A DNA stretch of 8,417 nt from a bacterium (GTDB taxonomy: Bacteria; Bacteroidota; Ignavibacteria; Kapaibacteriales; Kapaibacteriaceae), in assembly GCA_020050895.1 (NCBI GenBank), contig JAGVJW010000156.1, forward strand, positions 1 to 8,417. Direction: 5' to 3'. Shown here piece by piece: positions 1 through 6,014 of this stretch. The notes under the pieces were generated by a model. That model searched no databases. It saw nothing but the letters and a program-made list of their open reading frames with translations, and was not told the origin of the DNA. Within the stretch, counting starts at the first letter, position 1; each line of letters starts with the position of its first letter. Made by a program: the position numbers and the translations under genes.

Positions 1-699
1 GACGGCCGATGCGTTTATGTTGAGGAGATACAGTCCGTCTTCCACTTCGTCGGGAATGTAAATAAGTTCAGTAATCGTGCTGTGCATCCGCGGAGATTCG
101 GGCCACTGCCAGAAAATGTGGTGCGCCTTCAACATTCCGTCGTCCTTCTCCGGATCAACACTCGGCAGATCAACAAGTAGGTGCTGCACGCCCCTTTCCA
201 CAATTAGTTGCATAGCGTCTGGTTCTATGAATGGCGGATTGCTGCCCGACCACTTCATCGACCGCTTTTCCGGATGGTTCGGACGTGTGCGGATGATAAG
301 CGCTGTGTGATACTCAGCGTGTTCCTCTGGCCATGAATCACTGAGCACCCTTTTGGTCAAGCAGTTACCAGCGGAGGTGACGTCGACTGTTACGAGTCTG
401 GCAACGTGCAACGTATTTTGTAAACATTGCAACAATGTGTACTGCTTACCGGCTATGTGCCCCACACATTCGGTGTGCGTACCATTGCCATGAGGCGCAA
501 AGGTTATCACGTCGCATCGCAGCGAACCGCCCTCTTCGACGCTTCCAACAAATGTGCCCACTCTAAACGGAGTGAAAACTGCAAGGGGCAAGGAAAACGC
601 ATTTACGGGCAACGTTTCAGTAACCGGAATAGAAATATCAATCGGGTGCTGAAGGTCGAAGGTTTTTAATTCACCGTCGATGGTCGCTGTACAAATCAT
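1..699 (-). CDS. Cyclase family protein (kynurenine formamidase-like metal-dependent hydrolase), C-terminus cut by window edge
   Basis: Reading leftward from ATG at 699-697, the frame is open for 233 codons to the window edge. The protein begins MICTATIDGELKT and carries HGNGTHTECVGH at residues 70-81. That matches the metal-binding signature of the cyclase/KynB superfamily (PF04199, usually HxGTHxDxPxH), giving probable ligands H70, H75, E77 and H81. Further family landmarks are DLPSVDP (177-183), a His pair at 193-194 and TELIYIPDEVEDGLY (210-224), whose E211 fits the conserved active-site Glu. Related enzymes hydrolyse amides or cyclic esters such as N-formylkynurenine; the substrate here cannot be told, and no kyn genes are adjacent. 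No signal peptide is visible, so it is probably cytoplasmic. An in-frame TGA five codons upstream fixes this ATG as the only good start. About 20 C-terminal residues are probably missing. It is divergent from ssb. Confidence 0.9.
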   Translation of the reverse strand, partial: MICTATIDGELKTFDLQHPIDISIPVTETLPVNAFSLPLAVFTPFRVGTFVGSVEEGGSLRCDVITFAPHGNGTHTECVGHIAGKQYTLLQCLQNTLHVARLVTVDVTSAGNCLTKRVLSDSWPEEHAEYHTALIIRTRPNHPEKRSMKWSGSNPPFIEPDAMQLIVERGVQHLLVDLPSVDPEKDDGMLKAHHIFWQWPESPRMHSTITELIYIPDEVEDGLYLLNINASAV

Positions 700-707
700 G
701 AACGAAA

Positions 708-788
708 CTACTCATCTCCGAATGGAAGGTGATGCGATTCGGGGACAGGCAGGACGGTAATCTGCTCAGTGTTGTCACGTTTCTCCAT
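708..788 (-). CDS. Possible 26-codon leader ORF upstream of the cyclase gene
   Basis: An ATG at 788-786 opens a 26-codon frame beginning MEKRDNTEQITVLPVPESHH and ending in TAG at 710-708, eight bases before the cyclase ATG. A purine-rich GAGG lies about seven bases upstream of this ATG, better than anything directly before the cyclase. It matches no family I recognise and has no membrane segment. The short gap suggests a leader peptide whose translation is coupled to the cyclase, but an ORF this short may also occur by chance. The purine-rich stretch GGAGATGAG near its end could serve as the ribosome site of the cyclase. Confidence 0.25.
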   Translation of the reverse strand: MEKRDNTEQITVLPVPESHHLPFGDE

Positions 789-809
789 ACAAAATCCTCG
801 TAGCTGGAA

Positions 810-864
810 CAATGGTAGGCGGGCTTGACTATATTCGAGCATTGCGCGCCGACCAATGGTAGGC
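810..864 (+). repeat. Pair of 11-bp direct repeats (CAATGGTAGGC)
   Basis: CAATGGTAGGC occurs identically at 810-820 and 854-864, a period of 44 bp, close to four DNA helical turns, so both copies face the same side of the helix. The right copy overlaps the -35 of the candidate leftward promoter and the left copy lies just past its predicted start site. That is the geometry expected of operator sites. No protein is known to bind it from this sequence alone. Confidence 0.5.
828..856 (-). promoter_or_regulatory. Candidate sigma70-type promoter for the leader/cyclase genes
   Basis: On the minus strand TTGGTC (856-851) is followed, after exactly 17 bases, by TATAGT (833-828). The -10 matches the consensus at five of six positions; the -35 matches only at TTG. 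Predicted transcription would start near 821, leaving about 33 bases before the leader ATG and about 120 before the cyclase ATG. If the organism belongs to Bacteroidota proper, whose main sigma factor prefers different boxes, the match could be fortuitous. Confidence 0.3.
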
Positions 865-880
865 ACACAGAAACTAATTA

Positions 881-885
881 AGGAG
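881..885 (+). promoter_or_regulatory. Shine-Dalgarno site of ssb
   Basis: AGGAG stands six bases before the ssb ATG, at canonical spacing. It is the clearest ribosome binding site in the window, where most other genes show none, and fixes the ssb start at 892. Confidence 0.7.
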
Positions 886-891
886 TGAGAA

Positions 892-1299
892 ATGTCGCGC
901 AGTTTAAATAAGGTCATGCTCATCGGCAACGTTGGCAAGGAGCCAGAGGTGAATTTTACTCCCAGCGGAGTAAAGGTTGCTCAATTCCGTATGGCAACTA
1001 CTGAAACATGGAAGGACAGAGATGGCGCCCTACAGGAGCATACAGATTGGCACACAATTATTGCCTGGAGAGGTTTGGCTGATGTAGTTGAGAAGCTCGT
1101 CAGACGTGGATCGAGGGTATACATAGAAGGTAAAATTCAAAGCCGGTCGTTTGATGATAAAGAAGGCCATAAGAGGTACGTTACCGAAGTTGTGGCCGAC
1201 AACATCCTGATGCTCGATGCTAAAAAAGTTGAGCAAGGTGCTGCTAATGGAGAGCATGAAACACACCAGGAAACCCAGACGGACGACATCCCCTTTTAG
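892..1299 (+). CDS. ssb: Single-stranded DNA-binding protein SSB
   Basis: The 135-residue protein has the full bacterial SSB layout. Residues 1-112 form the OB fold (NKVMLIGNVGKEPEV, ATTETWKDRDG, TDWHTIIAWRGLADVV, GSRVYIEGKIQSRSF). Tryptophans 40 and 54 occupy the positions that stack on DNA bases in E. coli SSB. A short hydrophilic linker of about 18 residues leads to the acidic tip TDDIPF, which in characterised SSBs docks recombination and replication partners. It coats single-stranded DNA in the cytoplasm during replication, repair and recombination, normally as a homotetramer. The linker is much shorter than in E. coli but usual for many phyla. The start is supported by AGGAG six bases upstream. 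The sequence just after the TAG stop repeats the tip codons in frame. The MCE gene follows 34 bp downstream on the same strand. Confidence 0.97.
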   Translation: MSRSLNKVMLIGNVGKEPEVNFTPSGVKVAQFRMATTETWKDRDGALQEHTDWHTIIAWRGLADVVEKLVRRGSRVYIEGKIQSRSFDDKEGHKRYVTEVVADNILMLDAKKVEQGAANGEHETHQETQTDDIPF

Positions 1300-1320
1300 C
1301 CCGACGACATCCCCTCCTAA
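1282..1320 (+). repeat. 21-bp-period tandem duplication spanning the ssb stop codon
   Basis: GACGACATCCCC occurs at 1282-1293, coding the DDIP of the SSB acidic tip, and again at 1303-1314 after the stop codon. The 21-bp period keeps the frame. Reading through the TAG would therefore give PDDIPS followed by TAA at 1318-1320, a degenerate second copy of the tip. Confidence 0.65.
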
Positions 1321-1333
1321 CTTATGTTTGTGA

Positions 1334-2278
1334 ATGGATAAAACACGGAATGCCGAAATACGGGTCGGCATTGTCAGTATCATTGGCCTCCTCGTCCTGA
1401 TTGGCGGCATCTACCTGGGGAAGGGTATCGTAATTACACCTGCCGCCAAGATGTTAGAGATACGGCTTCCAAGCAGCGGCGGTCTCGAGAGCGGCGCCCC
1501 CGTTGTAATCAATGGTGTTAAACGGGGTGCTGTAACGCGTGTTCGCCCCGACAACGGATCCGTTCTGGTAGACGCAGGTATCGACGATTATTCCGACCTC
1601 AAAGAAGATGCGTCTGCTGTTGTTACGATACTTGAAATTACCGGTGGCAAGAAAGTAGAAATCCTTCCTGGCTCTTCTGAGAAACCTCTCAATCCGGATA
1701 AAGAAATGCGTGGACGTGTTGCCGCAGACATTTCAGGCCTCATTACACAGGTCGGAGATGTGTCCGGCGACCTTGTTATGCTTTTAAGGCGGCTCGATAC
1801 CATCAGTGCATCTATTACCCAACTGCTGGCTGATGGAACTCTGTCGGCAAATATTAAATCAATGACTGCCGATGGCGCAGTCCTTGTACGTGATGCACGT
1901 GAGTGGATGCATACAAACCGTCAGGACCTAACAGCGTCTGTCCGCGATATACGTGTTACCATTGCTGATCTTAAGGATGCGGTTAAAAAAAATGAACCAA
2001 AGATCTCTTCGGTCTTAGACAAACTGGACAGGTCTCTTAGCGATCTCGAAGGCACAATCTCGAAAGCGGATCGGACAGTCATTGACGTCGACTCGCTTGT
2101 GTTGAACATCAATACCATAGTCAACGAAATTCGTACCAACGGTGGACTGATTCATTCAATAGTGTACGATACAACATTCAAACGCCGTTTCGACTCACTT
2201 GTTTACAATCTCAGAGTTTTTGTAAATGAATCACGGAAGAATGGTGTTAACGTTAACGTCGGCATCGGGCACAAATAG
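1334..2278 (+). CDS. MCE/MlaD-family lipid-transport substrate-binding protein
   Basis: The 314-residue protein starts with a short cytoplasmic tail (MDKTRNAEIR), then one membrane segment at about 11-29 (VGIVSIIGLLVLIGGIYLG). A single MCE domain follows at about 38-115, with LEIRLPSSGGLESGAPVVINGVKRG being typical of MlaD proteins. Residues 135-300 look largely helical and coiled-coil-like. MlaD proteins form hexameric rings in the inner membrane that bind phospholipid for the MlaE permease and MlaF ATPase. Neither partner is in this window, so the permease and ATPase must be elsewhere, or before the left edge. The long helical tail resembles MCE proteins that build needle-like channels, but function is inferred from the fold only. 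The start lacks a Shine-Dalgarno site; the next in-frame Met would remove the membrane segment. The gene lies 34 bp after ssb. Confidence 0.88.
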   Translation: MDKTRNAEIRVGIVSIIGLLVLIGGIYLGKGIVITPAAKMLEIRLPSSGGLESGAPVVINGVKRGAVTRVRPDNGSVLVDAGIDDYSDLKEDASAVVTILEITGGKKVEILPGSSEKPLNPDKEMRGRVAADISGLITQVGDVSGDLVMLLRRLDTISASITQLLADGTLSANIKSMTADGAVLVRDAREWMHTNRQDLTASVRDIRVTIADLKDAVKKNEPKISSVLDKLDRSLSDLEGTISKADRTVIDVDSLVLNINTIVNEIRTNGGLIHSIVYDTTFKRRFDSLVYNLRVFVNESRKNGVNVNVGIGHK

Positions 2279-2293
2279 AACGGAACCTGTAAT

Positions 2294-2308
2294 TGTATTG
2301 CCAATACA
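2294..2308. promoter_or_regulatory. 15-bp perfect dyad in the MCE-methyltransferase gap
   Basis: TGTATTG, one central C, then CAATACA form a perfect inverted repeat in the 68-bp gap before the methyltransferase gene. As RNA it could make a six-pair stem with a three-base loop, but the stem is AU-rich and no U tract follows. An operator half-site pair is therefore more likely than a terminator. No clear promoter hexamers accompany it. Confidence 0.35.
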
Positions 2309-2346
2309 TATCACGCACTTGATCACTGTTTACGGGTTTTGACTGC

Positions 2347-3015
2347 ATGTCGAGGACCAGTACATTTTTAACTGAAGAATTGAATGCATATCTCGCAGAG
2401 AAATTCAGCGGCGAAGATATTTTCCTTTCAGAACTGCAGCGTGAGGCGGCCGAGGCCGGGATCCCCGCCATCAGCATCGCACCCGAGCAGACCTCATTTT
2501 TGCAGGTGCTGCTGAAGTCTATCAATGCAAAACGAGTAGTCGAGATAGGTTCTCTGGCAGGTTATTCTGCTATTGCCATGGCTCGCGTTCTTCCCAGCGA
2601 TGGGAAGCTGATTGCATGCGAGATTAATCCCGAGTACTGCAAGTTCATCCGCAGAAAGTCTCGGGAATCGTTTCTCGACCACATTATCGAAGTGCGCGAA
2701 GGTCCTGCACTTGCAACTCTCGAATCATTAGGCTCGTTGGGATTTTTCGATACTTTTGACCTTGCCTTTATAGATGCCGACAAACCAAACTACATCCGAT
2801 ACTTTGAAGCCCTGTTTCCAATGATACGAAAGGGTGGTTTGATTGTTGGCGACAATGCACTTGCTTGGGGTCATGTGCACGAACGGCAACCTGACTTTGA
2901 ACCAAACAATGTTGCAGCCATAAGAGCGTTCAACGACCTGATTGCTTCACATTCAGGTGTGCTGTCGACCCTCGTCCCCCTCGGCGACGGAATGGTCATC
3001 GGCCTCAAACTATGA
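2347..3015 (+). CDS. SAM-dependent O-methyltransferase (catechol/caffeoyl-CoA type)
   Basis: The 222-residue protein has the size and motifs of the cation-dependent class I O-methyltransferases (PF01596). The SAM-binding motif I is VVEIGSLAGYSA at 64-75, the acidic residue ending strand 2 is E92 in CEIN, and FIDADKPNY at 141-149 supplies the metal-binding D143. GGLIVGDNALAWG at 163-175 supplies the second metal site, D169-N170. It should transfer a methyl group from SAM to a hydroxyl, commonly of a catechol-like compound, in the cytoplasm. The real substrate is unknown. Its stop codon overlaps the start of the following vWA-OmpA gene in ATGA, so the two are very probably translated together. 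No Shine-Dalgarno site precedes the ATG. Start choice rests on the N-terminal helical region TFLTEELNAYL, normal for the family. Confidence 0.92.
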   Translation: MSRTSTFLTEELNAYLAEKFSGEDIFLSELQREAAEAGIPAISIAPEQTSFLQVLLKSINAKRVVEIGSLAGYSAIAMARVLPSDGKLIACEINPEYCKFIRRKSRESFLDHIIEVREGPALATLESLGSLGFFDTFDLAFIDADKPNYIRYFEALFPMIRKGGLIVGDNALAWGHVHERQPDFEPNNVAAIRAFNDLIASHSGVLSTLVPLGDGMVIGLKL

Positions 3016-4439
3016 TCCTATCATTATTTACTAAACATCTCTCATCGCTCATTCTCTCCTCTGCGCTGATAACATTGTTTATCGGCTGCCGTTCTGCACA
3101 CAAGCTTGGTCAGGAATTTGATCTTCGGGAAGGGGGCGAACGAACAACACAGTATCGCTTTACACAGACCCGACACATTGATTCTAGCGACATCAATGCC
3201 CTGCTTACCGATGTCTGGAAGCTCGAACATTACTCCTACCCGGATTCTATCCGCCTGTTTGTGCGCGTACTGGATACAAACGGATTTGTTGTTACGCACA
3301 TGGCGCCACCATACGTTAAACCCGGCGCGCCTAATTATTTCCCTCAACTCATAGAGAAGCTTGGCGCACGTAAAAAGAAAAAGACGGTTATTGTAAGCCC
3401 CTTTAAAGTTCGGGAGATTGGAGAACAAGACAGCATCCCAGCTTCTGTTGCGCTCGCCATAGACTACAGCGGTTCTATGAAGGGAGCTAAGGACGTGCTT
3501 GACGAGGGAACAGAACTGTTCATTTCAATGAAGCGTCCGTGCGACAGTATTTCGCTCACCGGATTCCACAAGGAAGTGCGGCAGGTCTTTGCACTAAGCT
3601 CCGACACAGCCACAATGTTCAGAGAATTCCGCCTTTTCAAGTCTACAGCGCAGGGACTGTTCACTTCGGCATACGAAGGGATCATGGCTGCCTTAAAGAC
3701 GCTGTATCAAACTCCGAATGACCTGCCAAAGGTCTGTGTTGTATTTGCCGACGGAGACGAAAACACGAGCATGGTAAAGATCTCCGATATTTTCGAGTAC
3801 GCAACTAAAAATAATATCAGTATTTATTGTGTTGGATTTGCCTATGCCAACGATCAAGCGCTACAAGACCTCTCGTTGTATACAGGTGGCAAGTACTACC
3901 GTGCCTACACAAAGAAGGACCTGAAGGCAATTTTCCTCGACATCTGGAGATCGTTGAGAAACTACTACCTCGTTTCGTATGTACCACCGCTTTACGACGG
4001 ACTGCACGTTGTTAATGTGAGTGTAGCCGTTCCCGGACGCGATACAATGATTGCACAGGGTCAGTACGACAAAACGCCGCTGCAACCCCTTGACCCGACA
4101 AATGAATTCACGAGGTATATTTTGTTTGCATATAACAAGTTCGACATTGATTCAGCCTCTCTGGGGATTGTCGATGAAATTGCGGATGCAATGTTGCGCT
4201 ACGAGCGTGTTATCATCGAAGTGCAGGGACACACGGACAACATCGGTGGCGAAGAGTTCAACCAGAATCTGTCCGATGCCCGTGCCAATGCTGTCCGAGA
4301 CGCTCTGATTGCGCGAGGAGTAGATGCCTCACGCTTGCGTACGCGGGGTTTCGGATTACGCTACCCTATCGAGGCTAATGATACAGAAGAAGGCAGAGCT
4401 CGAAACCGCCGCACTGTTTTTAAGATCCTCCGACGTTAA
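3012..4439 (+). CDS. vWA-OmpA fusion lipoprotein (peptidoglycan-anchored)
   Basis: The 475-residue protein begins with a signal peptide ending in LFIGC, with C26 as probable lipidation site. Residues 30-140 form a beta-rich region (SIRLFVRVLDTNGFVVTHMAPPY). A von Willebrand factor A domain covers about 143-315, with a complete-looking MIDAS: DYSGS (D151, S153, S155), a Thr near 212-218 and FADGDE (D247). YYLVSYVPPLYDGLHVVNVSV (318-338) resembles the beta segment after vWA domains in acidobacterial-type vWA proteins. An OmpA C-terminal domain occupies about 365-475, with GHTDNIGGEEFNQNLSDARA (406-425). D409 and R424 there are the expected diaminopimelate-binding residues. It probably tethers a metal-dependent protein-binding module to the cell wall; the partner is unknown. 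It overlaps the methyltransferase stop by four bases and has no own ribosome site, pointing to translational coupling. Confidence 0.92.
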   Translation: MILSLFTKHLSSLILSSALITLFIGCRSAHKLGQEFDLREGGERTTQYRFTQTRHIDSSDINALLTDVWKLEHYSYPDSIRLFVRVLDTNGFVVTHMAPPYVKPGAPNYFPQLIEKLGARKKKKTVIVSPFKVREIGEQDSIPASVALAIDYSGSMKGAKDVLDEGTELFISMKRPCDSISLTGFHKEVRQVFALSSDTATMFREFRLFKSTAQGLFTSAYEGIMAALKTLYQTPNDLPKVCVVFADGDENTSMVKISDIFEYATKNNISIYCVGFAYANDQALQDLSLYTGGKYYRAYTKKDLKAIFLDIWRSLRNYYLVSYVPPLYDGLHVVNVSVAVPGRDTMIAQGQYDKTPLQPLDPTNEFTRYILFAYNKFDIDSASLGIVDEIADAMLRYERVIIEVQGHTDNIGGEEFNQNLSDARANAVRDALIARGVDASRLRTRGFGLRYPIEANDTEEGRARNRRTVFKILRR

Positions 4440-4487
4440 ATTCACGCCTGTGCAGTGCGCCGTCATGTATACGCTCTTCGCTTCATC

Positions 4488-6014
4488 ATGAAAACACCAA
4501 TTTTCCGGCTCCTTCGCAGAGCAATCAGAACGGCGGCGGCAAATGAATCCCGTCGCGACTTTTTGCGCACCGCTTCTCTTGCAGGCGCCGCCACTGCACT
4601 GCCCACTATCATAACTTCCTGTGGCAAGCCTGCGCAACATGCTCCACTTGCAGCCACGCCTCGCATTGCAATCATCGGAGCAGGAATCGCCGGACTTAAT
4701 GCTGCATATCATTTGCATCGCGAGGGGATTCGTGCAGACGTTTACGAAGCTTCACATCGAGTTGGCGGCCGAATACTTTCATCAAAAAATTTACTTGTTC
4801 GCGGTGCTGTTACGGAACTCGGCGGTGAATTGATTGACTCCACACATGCAGACATCCTCACATTAGCTCACGGATTTGGATTGGAGCTGATTGACCTTGC
4901 TGACCCATCGCGCGATATGTTGCACGAAACATACTTTTTTAACAACAAGACCTTTGGGGAGGACGACATAGTAAGGGAAATCAGACCACTGTTAAAGCGG
5001 ATCGGCGCAGATGTAATGCAACTGTCTTCACCTGATGCATCGGCTGCAGAAGCAGCCCGCCTGAAGTTCGATCGGTTTAGTATAGATAGTTACTTTAGTC
5101 ACATCGGTCTTACCGGGTGGATCCGGTCGTTCCTTGAAACAGCTTTTGTTGCAGAGAACGGACTCGAACTCGGCGAACAAAGTGCATTGAACTTCCTGCA
5201 GACAGTTGGATCCGAAATTTCAAACGATAAATTTTCTGTTTATGGTTCGAGTGATGAGCGATACAGAATAAGGGGTGGAAACCAGCAGATCACAGACAGG
5301 ATTGCCGCGCTGCTTGGAGACAGGATTTTCGATGGGCATGTGTTGGAAAGTATAAAACGTATTGGGAGCACATTCTCATTATCGTTCAAGACACAGTCCG
5401 CTTCTATAGATGTTGCAGCCGACGTTGTAATTCTTGCCATTCCGCTCACACTTCTGCGTCGTGTTAACATCGATCTTCCTCTCCCGCACAGTGTCCGCAG
5501 AATGATCAACGAACTTCACTACGGCAGCAACGGAAAGGTCCTTATCGGTTTCGACCGACCGTTTTGGAACGATTTTCAATCAAGCGGATCGATTTTTTCA
5601 GATTTGCCGATTCAATTGTCATGGGACAATACGGCTATGCAAAACGTAGATGGCGGAGGTCTCACCTTTTTCAGCGGCGGCAGCACCAGCCGTGCCATTG
5701 GATCGATGAAGAAGGACGAAGCCGCTTCCATGTTACTCGGCCATCTGCACGCGGTCTGGCCTGAATCTGCTCAGATTAAGCACGGTCGGTTCGAGCGTAT
5801 TCACTGGTCCAACATGCCCTTCGCGTTAGGGAGCTATTCTTCTTTCGGACCAACTCAATGGACTTCGTTCCAGGGGTTGTTATCACATTCATTTATCAAC
5901 GATACGTTGTATTTCGCTGGCGAGCACTGCAGCGATGAATTCCGCGGATACATGAACGGAGCCGCAGCCTCTGGGCGTCACGCAGCACGAAAAATTCTTG
6001 CTGCTATAGCCTGA
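4488..6014 (+). CDS. Tat-exported flavin amine oxidase-like FAD oxidoreductase, probable lipoprotein
   Basis: From ATG at 4488 the protein has 508 residues. A twin-arginine motif SRRDFLR (21-27) precedes a hydrophobic stretch and ITSC, whose C45 fits a lipobox, so it is likely exported folded with FAD and then lipidated. The FAD-binding Rossmann motif IAIIGAGIAGLNAAYHL lies at 60-76, with ribose-binding E87 and RVGGR (91-95). K349 in SNGKVLIGF matches the flavin-N5 lysine of monoamine oxidases. The C-terminal signature runs from LYFAGEHC (474-481) to RGYMNGAAASG (485-495). All fit the amine oxidase family (PF01593), which oxidises amines or amino acids using oxygen; the substrate is not deducible. 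A GTG at 4455 would add 11 residues, but the ATG gives a better Tat leader. The 3' end overlaps the convergent FAD gene by 37 bp. Confidence 0.92.
   Translation: MKTPIFRLLRRAIRTAAANESRRDFLRTASLAGAATALPTIITSCGKPAQHAPLAATPRIAIIGAGIAGLNAAYHLHREGIRADVYEASHRVGGRILSSKNLLVRGAVTELGGELIDSTHADILTLAHGFGLELIDLADPSRDMLHETYFFNNKTFGEDDIVREIRPLLKRIGADVMQLSSPDASAAEAARLKFDRFSIDSYFSHIGLTGWIRSFLETAFVAENGLELGEQSALNFLQTVGSEISNDKFSVYGSSDERYRIRGGNQQITDRIAALLGDRIFDGHVLESIKRIGSTFSLSFKTQSASIDVAADVVILAIPLTLLRRVNIDLPLPHSVRRMINELHYGSNGKVLIGFDRPFWNDFQSSGSIFSDLPIQLSWDNTAMQNVDGGGLTFFSGGSTSRAIGSMKKDEAASMLLGHLHAVWPESAQIKHGRFERIHWSNMPFALGSYSSFGPTQWTSFQGLLSHSFINDTLYFAGEHCSDEFRGYMNGAAASGRHAARKILAAIA

Larger units (their letters stand above)
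711..891. other. Divergent intergenic region between the cyclase and ssb genes
   Basis: This 181-bp stretch separates the two divergent genes and is the largest gap in the window if the 26-codon leader ORF is not real. It contains the leader ORF, a pair of 11-bp direct repeats, a plausible leftward sigma70-like promoter and the ssb ribosome binding site. I found no convincing rightward -35/-10 pair for ssb. TTGACT at 825-830 has no acceptable -10 hexamer 16-18 bases downstream. Confidence 0.7.

Noticed and set aside
77..669. Rightward open frames of 77 and 80 codons within the first 700 bases
   Set aside because: They lie antisense to the cyclase frame, whose translation shows clear family motifs, and their own sequences resemble no protein.
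1030..1410. A 126-codon leftward frame across the end of ssb
   Set aside because: It is a shadow of ssb and the start of the MCE gene, both firmly identified on the other strand; no family features are present.
1984..1993. Run of eight A as a programmed frameshift site in the MCE gene
   Set aside because: The MCE frame continues normally on both sides to a sensible C-terminus, and no alternative frame product or stimulatory structure is apparent.
4455..4487. Alternative GTG start adding 11 residues to the amine oxidase
   Set aside because: The extra residues lengthen the Tat n-region without adding a motif, and no ribosome site precedes the GTG; ATG at 4488 is preferred.
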